7,288 nt of DNA from Methanomassiliicoccaceae archaeon. GTDB lineage: Archaea > Thermoplasmatota > Thermoplasmata > Methanomassiliicoccales > Methanomethylophilaceae. Below, piece after piece: positions 1-4,916 of this stretch. Location of the stretch: positions 1-7,288 of the forward strand of contig WQXR01000059.1 of the NCBI GenBank assembly GCA_009784745.1, given 5' to 3'. The notes below the pieces were generated by a model. That model worked only from the letters and a program-made list of their open reading frames with translations, did no database searches and was not told the origin of the DNA. Position numbers and translations under genes: made by a program. How positions within the stretch are numbered: position 1 is the first letter of the stretch; each line of letters begins with the position of its first letter.

Positions 1-78
1 AGATATATGTCCTTGCAACGTTATTATAGATTCCCTGTTATCATTATACCATCTTGGGAAAAGATACCGTCTTTCTTT

Positions 79-95
79 TCGGAAATGTATTTTAT
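79..95 (+). promoter_or_regulatory. Archaeal promoter (BRE + TATA) of the transporter operon
   Basis: A purine-rich BRE-like stretch (cggaaatg, 79-86) is followed directly by a TATA-like box (tattttat, 88-95). The box centre lies about 26 bases before the ATG at 118, the distance at which archaeal RNA polymerase normally starts. The transcript would therefore begin at or next to the start codon (leaderless), and no Shine-Dalgarno sequence is seen before 118. This is inferred from spacing only. Confidence 0.5.
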
Positions 96-117
96 TTGTT
101 CGTGCAATACTAAAAAC

Positions 118-942
118 ATGGAATTGATCCTTATCCTCGGTCTCATCGTTCTCTCGATGGCCGCCGGATCGATAGGTTCGGTATTCGGATTGGGCGGCGG
201 AATAATCGTTGTTCCCGTTCTGACGATACTTTACGGCATGGAAACGATGGATGCCGTTGCCGTAAGTTTGGTCGCTATCGTTGCAATATCTTCCGTATCG
301 GCCGCTTCGCTCGTTAAGGAAAGGGTTGCTAATGTTCGCATAGGATTGAGATTGGAGATCGGTGCCGCCGGAGGAGCGATATTGGGCGCAATAATTGCGT
401 TATATGTTGGTTCACAGATCTTGGCGATATGTTTTGCGTTCGTTCTGATATACAGCGCCATATACATGTTCCTGAGACCGGAACTTCCTATCGTTGCTGA
501 TGATATTTCGAACACAGATGACAATTTTGTATATCATGACACAAAGGCTGAGAAAGATGTTACGTACGTGGTAAAGAACATCGGAACGGGAACGGTTGGC
601 TTTATGGCAGCGGGGATAACATCCGCTTTAACGGGAGTAGGAGGCGGAACAATAAAAATTCCGATCATGAACGTTCATATGCGTATGCCGATGAAAGTTG
701 CAACTGCAACGAGTAGCTACGTTATCGGAATAACCGCATTCAGCGGCGCAGCCGTTTATCTTTTGATGGGTGCCGTTGATATTATGACGGCATCCGTTGT
801 TATCGTCGGATCATTCATCGGTTCTCTTATCGGATTACGAATCGTAAGGAATATCGATGCGTCATCGTTGAGACGATATTTTTCACTGGTACTGATATTC
901 TTGGCGTCCGTGATGCTATTGAACGCAGGAGGTGTGATATGA
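118..942 (+). CDS. TauE/SafE-family membrane transporter (putative anion/sulfite exporter)
   Basis: This 274-residue polytopic membrane protein has the two-fold repeat typical of the TauE/SafE family, which moves sulfite, sulfonates or other organic anions across the cell membrane; the substrate here cannot be told. The first half carries a glycine-rich signature around residues 24-33 (GLGGG, then a proline). The second half repeats it at about residues 173-177 (GVGGG, followed by KIP). A more hydrophilic, acidic loop separates the halves. Length fits the family (about 250-300). The open frame extends 37 codons upstream to an ATG at 7, but those residues are not membrane-like. The ATG at 118 starts directly into a hydrophobic helix and sits 26 bases after a TATA box, so I chose 118. 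The stop overlaps the next gene by four bases, so the two are probably co-translated. The family call is secure; the transported compound is not. Confidence 0.88.
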   Translation: MELILILGLIVLSMAAGSIGSVFGLGGGIIVVPVLTILYGMETMDAVAVSLVAIVAISSVSAASLVKERVANVRIGLRLEIGAAGGAILGAIIALYVGSQILAICFAFVLIYSAIYMFLRPELPIVADDISNTDDNFVYHDTKAEKDVTYVVKNIGTGTVGFMAAGITSALTGVGGGTIKIPIMNVHMRMPMKVATATSSYVIGITAFSGAAVYLLMGAVDIMTASVVIVGSFIGSLIGLRIVRNIDASSLRRYFSLVLIFLASVMLLNAGGVI

Positions 943-1217
943 ACGCTGAGAATAACATTTCATTTGTTCTCAAATGCGGTTCGATGTTTGGTGTTATATT
1001 GGCAGCAGCAGGACTTCTGCTGTATCATGCTAATGAGGATATCGGAATTATGATAATGACTGCCGGAATAAGCATTATAGTGATCACACCTATGATGAGC
1101 ATGATAACAGCGGGTGCATCATTCTCAATGGATAAAGAAATGAGATACGTTATCGTAACAATGATCCTTATTGCAACGATCATCACAGGGATGTTCATTG
1201 TGTATATTATTAGATAA
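939..1217 (+). CDS. DUF1634-like small membrane protein, partner of the TauE/SafE transporter
   Basis: This 92-residue protein has three predicted membrane helices (roughly residues 12-29, 32-55 and 68-91). Between helices two and three is a segment with the pattern ITPMMS...FSMDKEMRYV, which resembles the TP...F..(E/K)(R/E)D..YV pattern I recall for DUF1634. Genes of that family often sit beside TauE/SafE transporters, and that is the arrangement here. The start is set by an ATGA overlap with the transporter stop (939-942) and a strong Shine-Dalgarno sequence, aggaggtg, at 927-934. It probably acts at the membrane as an accessory subunit or stabiliser of the transporter; that role is inferred from pairing alone. 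The last codons run into a perfect inverted repeat. The DUF assignment is from memory of the pattern and is likely but not proven. Confidence 0.75.
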   Translation: MNAENNISFVLKCGSMFGVILAAAGLLLYHANEDIGIMIMTAGISIIVITPMMSMITAGASFSMDKEMRYVIVTMILIATIITGMFIVYIIR

Positions 1218-1241
1218 TGTTCCAAAGGAACATTATCTAAT
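1209..1241. repeat. Perfect 15-bp inverted repeat with 3-base loop, spanning the stop codon
   Basis: The arm attagataatgttcc (1209-1223) is matched exactly by ggaacattatctaat (1227-1241) around an AAA loop. The TAA stop of the small membrane protein (1215-1217) lies inside the left arm. The DNA after the right arm is A-rich rather than T-rich on the + strand, so this is not a standard intrinsic terminator in that direction. It could shape the 3' end of the transporter mRNA or be a protein-binding site. Confidence 0.85.
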
Positions 1242-1252
1242 TATAATAAAAC

Positions 1253-1269
1253 ACAAAGGGTTTATATAT
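1253..1269 (+). promoter_or_regulatory. Archaeal promoter of the Fic gene
   Basis: A purine-rich BRE-like stretch (acaaaggg) precedes the TATA box tttatatat (1261-1269), the cleanest TATA match on the + strand here. Initiation is expected near 1290, giving a leader of about 30 bases to the ATG at 1324. Confidence 0.6.
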
Positions 1270-1323
1270 CCGCTTTTCATAGGTTAATTGTTAAATTCGG
1301 AGTTATCTTCCGCAGAGGATATC

Positions 1324-2193
1324 ATGAAGAAGAAAGAGATGACCGACGAAGATGAAAAAGCGCTTTCGCTGCTTGATGAACTGAACGGATACGAGCGTCT
1401 GGGCGAGCCTGAAAAAGCGGAAAAGAGTGTTATCTGGCGAATTGCGATCGGTCTGCAGAGAACGGACGGCCTCACGCCGTCCGATTATCTTATCGAGACG
1501 GCGAAACAGAACATCGACGGTCACATAACATTCAATGAAGTTAAAGAACGCCTTGACAGTTATTACATTTCGAAACCGGTACGTCCTGAGGACAGTAACC
1601 GTGTTGAGGAAGCAGATAAAGTATCCGCCCGTATCGCTGAGATCTTGTCGGAAAGAACGTTTGATCTTCGTCCTATTGAATATGTGATGATACACAAAAA
1701 ATTGTTCTCAGGAATATACAAATTCGCAGGGAAGATACGTGACTACAACATAAGCAAAGCGGAATGGGTACTTGACGGTAAAACAGTGTATTACACAAGC
1801 GCGAGCAGTATCAGAGCAACACTGGACTATGATTTCGGCCGGGAAATGGAATTTAGTTACAAGGGACTGACAAAAAAACAGATGTCAGAACGTATCGTAA
1901 GATTCATTTCCGGAATTTGGCAGATACATCCGTTCGGCGAAGGCAACACAAGAACAACAGCCGTGTTCGCGATAAAATATCTGCGTAAATTGGGTTTTGA
2001 TGTTACCAATGATATGTTCGCTGAGCATTCATGGTATTTCAGGAATGCTTTGGTGCGTGCTAATTACACCGATCTGAAGAATGGTATACATTCAACGTAT
2101 GAATATCTGGATCGCTTTTTCGGTAATTTGCTCTTCGGAGAAAAGAATGTTCTGAGGAACAGGGATATACATATCAGTTCGGACAAAAAATAA
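1324..2193 (+). CDS. Fic-domain protein (putative AMP-transferase) with N-terminal VbhA-like inhibitory region
   Basis: This 289-residue protein belongs to the Fic family, enzymes that usually transfer AMP from ATP to hydroxyl groups of target proteins and often act as toxins. The core motif HPFGEGNTR is at residues 202-210 (catalytic His202, metal-binding Glu206, anion-binding Asn208 and Arg210). The second arginine of the usual HPFx(D/E)GNxRxxR pattern is Ala213. A flap segment (VLDGKTVYYTSAS) is near residue 150. Residues 41-80 resemble the VbhA antitoxin fused in front of the Fic fold; where VbhA has S-Q-R-L-E-G this protein has L-Q-R-T-D-G (Leu44, Asp48). No canonical (S/T)xxxE(G/N) is present anywhere. 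A TTG at 1288 would add 12 residues, but it sits at the predicted transcript start; the ATG at 1324 has gagga at 1315-1319 before it. The stop lies in a tandem repeat. Fold call secure; target unknown. Confidence 0.9.
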   Translation: MKKKEMTDEDEKALSLLDELNGYERLGEPEKAEKSVIWRIAIGLQRTDGLTPSDYLIETAKQNIDGHITFNEVKERLDSYYISKPVRPEDSNRVEEADKVSARIAEILSERTFDLRPIEYVMIHKKLFSGIYKFAGKIRDYNISKAEWVLDGKTVYYTSASSIRATLDYDFGREMEFSYKGLTKKQMSERIVRFISGIWQIHPFGEGNTRTTAVFAIKYLRKLGFDVTNDMFAEHSWYFRNALVRANYTDLKNGIHSTYEYLDRFFGNLLFGEKNVLRNRDIHISSDKK

Positions 2194-2224
2194 AGCGCAA
2201 AATAAAGCGCAAAATAAAGCGCAA
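2189..2224 (+). repeat. Three perfect 12-bp tandem repeats across the Fic stop codon
   Basis: The unit aataaagcgcaa occurs three times without mismatch (2189-2200, 2201-2212, 2213-2224). Because the unit is 12 bases, each copy keeps the Fic reading frame and supplies another in-frame TAA, giving three successive stops, each followed by codons for Ser-Ala. The first TAA is the annotated stop. It looks like slippage or local duplication. Confidence 0.95.
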
Positions 2225-2342
2225 ACGTCTCGAAATATCATCAATGATCGTGTCTCCTTTTTCAGCAAATGAGAATTCGTGCCGTCAACGACGGAAAGAA
2301 GAGATACGGCAGATCAAAACCGATACAAATTGCCGTTTTTAT
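2225..2342. other. Intergenic stretch with possible terminators for the Fic transcript
   Basis: No convincing gene is seen here. A T5 run at 2258-2262 and another at 2336-2340 could serve as archaeal T-tract terminators. The second is preceded by a possible 6-bp pairing, acggca (2306-2311) with tgccgt (2331-2336), across a 19-base gap. A small hairpin, ccgtc/gacgg, is at 2282-2294. All of these are weak. Confidence 0.3.
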
Positions 2343-2368
2343 GTACGTTCGGACGTACGTTAATATAC
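2343..2368 (+). promoter_or_regulatory. Toxin-antitoxin promoter with adjacent inverted-repeat operator candidate
   Basis: An inverted repeat, gtacgt (2343-2348) / acgtac (2353-2358), with spacer tcgg abuts a TATA-like box, taatatac (2361-2368). The box is centred about 25 bases before the ATG at 2389, so initiation would be leaderless. A repeat touching the TATA/BRE region is what autorepression by a YefM-type antitoxin, alone or with its toxin, would use. Operator function is inference. Confidence 0.5.
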
Positions 2369-2388
2369 TATGACAATAATTCGCGATC

Positions 2389-2640
2389 ATGATGTCCCTT
2401 AGTGTCACAGATGCTCGCCGCGACATATTCAATATTATGAGAACAGTACAGAACAGCGATGCGGTCACCATAACATCGAAGGACGGTAACGCCGTCCTTG
2501 TAAGCGAGAATGAATGGAACGGCATAAAGGAGACACTTTATCTCCTGTCGATCCCGGGCATGTTAGAATCTATATTGGGATCATCGGCCGAAAACATCTC
2601 TGAGATGGTGAAATGGGAAGATATCAGAGATACTCTGTAA
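2389..2640 (+). CDS. yefM: YefM-type (Phd/YefM) antitoxin
   Basis: This 83-residue protein is the labile antitoxin of a type II system: its N-terminal half binds the operator DNA and its C-terminal tail masks the toxin. The family signatures run in order: the start MSLSVTDARRDIFNIM, then VTITSKDGNAVLVSENEWN near residues 26-44, then ETLYLLSIPGM and the ending WEDIRDTL. Length matches the family (about 80-90). Two adjacent ATGs (2389, 2392) are possible starts; both lie about 25 bases after the TATA box, and no Shine-Dalgarno sequence is seen, so translation is probably leaderless. The last 28 bases overlap the toxin gene, which links the two products in translation. The inverted repeat at 2343-2358 suggests autoregulation. 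The family call is secure. Confidence 0.92.
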   Translation: MMSLSVTDARRDIFNIMRTVQNSDAVTITSKDGNAVLVSENEWNGIKETLYLLSIPGMLESILGSSAENISEMVKWEDIRDTL

Positions 2641-2927
2641 GACTTTCCGGACAAGCGAGGAAGGATCTGGATTTCCTTGCGGCCTCGGAACTGAAGGACA
2701 AGGTCAAGGCGATGCTCGATCTGCTTGTCGAGGATCCGTTCCGCAGCCCTCCGCCCTTTGAAAGAATGAAAGGCGACCTAAAGAGATTCTATTCGAGAAG
2801 ATTGAATTCTGAACACAGAGTGGTTTACGAGGTACTTCCTGATGAGACGGATGAATACAAAGGGGTCGTTGTCGTTGCACGTATGAGGACGCACTATCGC
2901 GGCATAATACCTGCGATATTCCTTTGA
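2613..2927 (+). CDS. yoeB: YoeB/Txe-type ribosome-dependent mRNA endonuclease toxin
   Basis: This 104-residue toxin of the YoeB/Txe group is expected to cleave mRNA in the ribosomal A site when the antitoxin is lost. The catalytic set of E. coli YoeB (Glu46, Arg65, His83, Tyr84) can be placed as Glu50, Arg69, His94 and Tyr95. The 19-residue gap from Glu to Arg is the same as in E. coli, and the segment SRRLNSEHRVVY is nearly diagnostic. Two differences stand out. There are extra residues between the last strands (about 75-84), and nine residues (RGIIPAIFL) follow the His-Tyr pair, which ends the E. coli protein. The ATG at 2613 gives a 28-base overlap with the antitoxin; later in-frame starts would cut into the fold. 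The ribosome binding site is weak (ggtga, touching the start), so expression probably relies on coupling to antitoxin translation. Confidence 0.9.
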   Translation: MGRYQRYSVRLSGQARKDLDFLAASELKDKVKAMLDLLVEDPFRSPPPFERMKGDLKRFYSRRLNSEHRVVYEVLPDETDEYKGVVVVARMRTHYRGIIPAIFL

Positions 2928-3022
2928 ACACACCCGCCTCCGGCCTATATGATACATCAGAACAGAACTGCAACAAACGAATAACGAATAAGATCTCAAT
3001 TGACTGTTCGGATAGGAGTAAG

Positions 3023-3110
3023 TGGTGCAGGGGAAGGGATTTGAACCCTCGAATGCCTACGCAAATAGACCCTGAATCTATCACCTTTGGCCAAGCTCGG
3101 TAACCCCTGC
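3023..3110 (-). tRNA. tRNA-Leu (anticodon CAG) with encoded CCA
   Basis: Read on the minus strand, the acceptor arms GCAGGGG (3110-3104) and CCCCTGC (3033-3027) pair over 7 bp. A D-arm of archaeal tRNA-Leu type (UUACCGAGCUUGG) follows. The anticodon stem AUAGA/UCUAU closes the loop UUCAGGG, so the anticodon is CAG (+ strand 3072-3074), reading CUG. A long variable arm (UGC-GUAG-GCA) marks a class II tRNA, and the T-arm contains GGGUUCAAAUCCC. The discriminator is A73 (3026), and CCA is encoded at 3025-3023. No intron is seen. Confidence 0.96.
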
Positions 3111-3135
3111 GTATCTCAGCGTGAACACATAGCTG

Positions 3136-3143
3136 TATAAAAA
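3136..3143 (-). promoter_or_regulatory. TATA box of tRNA-Leu
   Basis: On the minus strand the box TTTTTATA lies about 30 bases before the mature tRNA 5' end at 3110, as expected for a primary transcript with a few extra bases removed by RNase P. Confidence 0.5.
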
Positions 3144-3198
3144 GAATGAGATAAAGTATTAAGATGTTTGAAGAGGAGGCATAATGAATGCTTTGAAT

Positions 3199-3417
3199 TT
3201 ACGCTTTCATTATCTTGAGCCAACCGCCGGATTCGTATACTCCGAGTTTCCTCTCAACGAGCGCTTTCTCGAAATCTTCCCATCCGATAACTTGGAGGCG
3301 GTTGTTCTTTCCCTTGGTGAACTGTACGCCTTTTGTGCCCTTTACAAGGCCCGGCTGCAATCCTTTGATCTTTGCGATCTGCTTTGCTTTATCAGTGCTT
3401 ATCCTTTCCATTGCCAT
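3199..3417 (-). CDS. Small basic protein of unknown function (72 aa)
   Basis: I do not recognise this family. The 72-residue product is lysine-rich, soluble and without membrane segments. It has an N-terminal helix-like part (ISTDKAKQIAKIKGL), a Gly/Lys-rich middle (QPGLVKGTKGVQFTKGKNN) and an ordered-looking C-terminal half (VIGWEDFEKALVERKLGVY, then ESGGWLKIMKA). The two tryptophans and the GGW motif suggest a compact fold rather than a random frame. Possible starts are GTG 3441, ATG 3423, ATG 3417 and ATG 3411. I chose 3417 because AGAGGG at 3429-3424 lies six bases before it, and a TATA box at 3470-3463 predicts a transcript start near 3440. It is transcribed towards tRNA-Leu and divergently from the phosphohexomutase-like gene. 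An overlapping frame on the + strand (3184-3471) also has a good ribosome binding site but an unlikely protein. Confidence 0.7.
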   Translation of the reverse strand: MAMERISTDKAKQIAKIKGLQPGLVKGTKGVQFTKGKNNRLQVIGWEDFEKALVERKLGVYESGGWLKIMKA

Positions 3418-3462
3418 ATTCATCCCTCTGACCTTTCGCACCGTTTGATGCGCAATGCATCA

Positions 3463-3470
3463 TTTATATA
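3463..3470 (-). promoter_or_regulatory. TATA box of the small basic protein gene
   Basis: The minus strand reads TATATAAA. The expected transcript start near 3440 gives a short leader carrying the AGAGGG ribosome binding site (3429-3424). It lies within about 10 bases of the divergent + strand TATA at 3474-3484. Confidence 0.5.
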
Positions 3471-3473
3471 GTC

Positions 3474-3484
3474 AATATATATAC
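3474..3484 (+). promoter_or_regulatory. Possible TATA box for the phosphohexomutase-like gene
   Basis: The stretch aatatatatac is TATA-like. Initiation about 26 bases later (near 3505) would place the nested inverted repeats at the very 5' end of a roughly 115-base leader. A weaker alternative (gttatca, near 3588-3594) would give a leaderless mRNA instead. Confidence 0.35.
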
Positions 3485-3500
3485 TTTTCCCCGAAAAAAC

Positions 3501-3564
3501 AGTGTCCAGCATGTTTTTGACGGGTCATATGACCCTCCTGAGGGTGTGAAAAAGACTGGACATT
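3501..3564 (+). promoter_or_regulatory. Nested inverted repeats: operator or structured 5' leader
   Basis: The outer arms agtgtccag (3501-3509) and ctggacatt (3556-3564) pair over 9 positions with one G-T. An inner ttttt (3514-3518) can pair with aaaaa (3549-3553). At the tip is a perfect 14-bp palindrome, gggtcatatgaccc (3522-3535). Its right arm, accc, can alternatively pair with agggt (3541-3545) across the loop cctg, so the two tip hairpins exclude each other. In RNA this is a switch-like layout; in DNA the palindrome is a good dimeric repressor site. The pairings are directly visible; the function is inferred. Confidence 0.55.
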
Positions 3565-3617
3565 TCCCGTGCGAAAGGAAGAAAAGTGTTATCAAATGAT
3601 GCCGCTATTAAGGGGGG

Positions 3618-4916
3618 ATGACCGTCTTCGGAGTTTCGGGTGTTGCGGGTATTGTCGGGAGTGATATCACACCGGAAATTGCGATGAGGATCGGCAGGAC
3701 GATAGGCCTCCGTTACAAGAAAATAACAGTAAGCAGGGATGCTAAGAGAAGCGCCGCGATGATATCGAACGCTCTCATGGCGGGCATATGTTCCGTCGGC
3801 TGTGATGTCTCTGATATTGGTGTATGTACATTACCGACAACGGCGAGAGCGGTCGGAAGGAAAGAATGCGCTGCTGTCGTCACATCACCGAGAGGTCCTG
3901 CTGAATACGGCGGCATAAGATTCATCGAATCGGACGGTTCTCCGTTCACACAGAACAGGATGAACGATATCGGTTCTTCCTTCAATGATGCTGTTAAGTA
4001 CGTCGAACATAACTTAGTAGGCCGCATAAGGGAGGAGGAACCTCCGTTCGGCGTCCATATGAAATATATCAAAGAAGCGGTAGGCAGCATCGATTGTCCT
4101 GTCATCGTAGATTGCGCCTCAGATTCTGCATCTCTGATAACGCCTCTTCTCCTTGCCGGGATGGGCGCTGATGTTACAACTGTGAATTCAAGCATCGGCG
4201 ACGGTCTTTCGAGAAGGAACCCGGAACCGATAGAGAAGAATCTTCACGACCTCGTGAATCAGGTGCGCTGTGAGCCCGGTTCCATTGGAATAGCACATAA
4301 CGGCGACGGCAGTAAGATCGGTGTCATAGACGAAGGAGGAAGATTCGTCAACGGTAATTCTCTTTTAGCATTGGTCGCTTCCCGCCTTAAGGCGGATTCC
4401 GTTGCCGTTCCGTACAATGCGACAATGGTGATAGATGAAATTGTAAAAGGCGACGTCATAAGAACGGCACCGGGTGACGGTAACATCGCCGAGGCGATGA
4501 AAAAGAACGGCCTTCCGTTCGGAGGATGTCCTACGGGATCGATGATATTCGGTGATACGCTTCTTTGTCCGGACGGCATATATGCTGCTGCCATCGTAGC
4601 ACAGATCGCAAGCGAGGGAAGTTTAAGACAGCAGATAGATGAGATGCCTTCCTATCCTATGTCCTTCGCGGAAATAAGGATAAACGGAGAAAAGGAAGAT
4701 ATTGCAAAAAGGATCGATGAAAAGATAAGGACAACAGAATACGAATCATTGATCGCATCGGGGGGATGGAGGGTCGGAATGAACGACGGATGGTATTTCA
4801 TTCGTATATCGGGTTTTGAGAATACCGTTAAAATAACGGCGGAAGCGCGTGACAAGGTATACATGAACTGTCTCATGGACAGCGCCAGGAACATTGTATC
4901 ATCTTGTTTGAGATGA
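3618..4916 (+). CDS. Phosphohexomutase-superfamily protein with degenerate active-site loops
   Basis: This 432-residue protein has the full four-domain layout of phosphoglucosamine/phosphomannomutases (usually about 440-460 residues). It starts with FGVSGVAG where active relatives read FGT(S/A)G(I/V)RG. The linker GDGLSRRNPEP (194-204) is kept, as is RTAPGDGNIAEAM (282-294). The reactive loops are not. The phosphoserine loop TASHNP is TSPRGP (89-94), with Pro91 at the serine position. The metal loop DGDADR is NGDGSK (228-233), leaving one of three aspartates. The sugar loop GGExSGH is GGCPTGS (302-308), without the glutamate. The phosphate loop R(P/A)SGTEP is RISGFEN (396-402), partly kept. 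A mutase through phosphoserine therefore looks unlikely, unless Ser90 replaces the usual serine. It may bind sugar phosphates as a regulator or partner. The start is fixed by an in-frame TAA at 3609; gggggg touches the ATG, an unusual ribosome binding site. Confidence 0.85.
   Translation: MTVFGVSGVAGIVGSDITPEIAMRIGRTIGLRYKKITVSRDAKRSAAMISNALMAGICSVGCDVSDIGVCTLPTTARAVGRKECAAVVTSPRGPAEYGGIRFIESDGSPFTQNRMNDIGSSFNDAVKYVEHNLVGRIREEEPPFGVHMKYIKEAVGSIDCPVIVDCASDSASLITPLLLAGMGADVTTVNSSIGDGLSRRNPEPIEKNLHDLVNQVRCEPGSIGIAHNGDGSKIGVIDEGGRFVNGNSLLALVASRLKADSVAVPYNATMVIDEIVKGDVIRTAPGDGNIAEAMKKNGLPFGGCPTGSMIFGDTLLCPDGIYAAAIVAQIASEGSLRQQIDEMPSYPMSFAEIRINGEKEDIAKRIDEKIRTTEYESLIASGGWRVGMNDGWYFIRISGFENTVKITAEARDKVYMNCLMDSARNIVSSCLR

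Noticed and set aside
7..117. 37-codon N-terminal extension of the transporter
   Set aside because: The residues do not resemble a transporter N-terminus, and the BRE/TATA signal lies inside this stretch, pointing to the ATG at 118.
1288..1323. TTG start for the Fic gene
   Set aside because: It lies at the predicted transcript start, is a rare start codon and has no proper ribosome site; the ATG at 1324 has gagga before it.
2189..2224. CRISPR-like array
   Set aside because: The 12-bp units are directly adjacent with no spacers, so this is a simple tandem repeat.
2976..2989. Two tandem copies of aacgaat as a possible attachment site or repeat array
   Set aside because: Only two 7-base copies, unrelated to the tRNA sequence; this is within chance expectation for AT-rich intergenic DNA.
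3184..3471. + strand open frame of 95 codons with a strong ribosome site (gaggagg, 3174-3179) and a tataaaaa stretch upstream
   Set aside because: The product is rich in Cys, Phe, Leu and Tyr without a recognisable pattern, as expected of an antisense shadow. The minus strand frame over the same bases gives a coherent basic protein with its own TATA and ribosome site. The tataaaaa fits the tRNA promoter on the other strand.
3501..3564. Miniature transposon (MITE) with tgtccag/ctggaca ends
   Set aside because: No flanking target duplication is seen, the ends are short, and no second copy is present in the window. A regulatory reading fits the position better.
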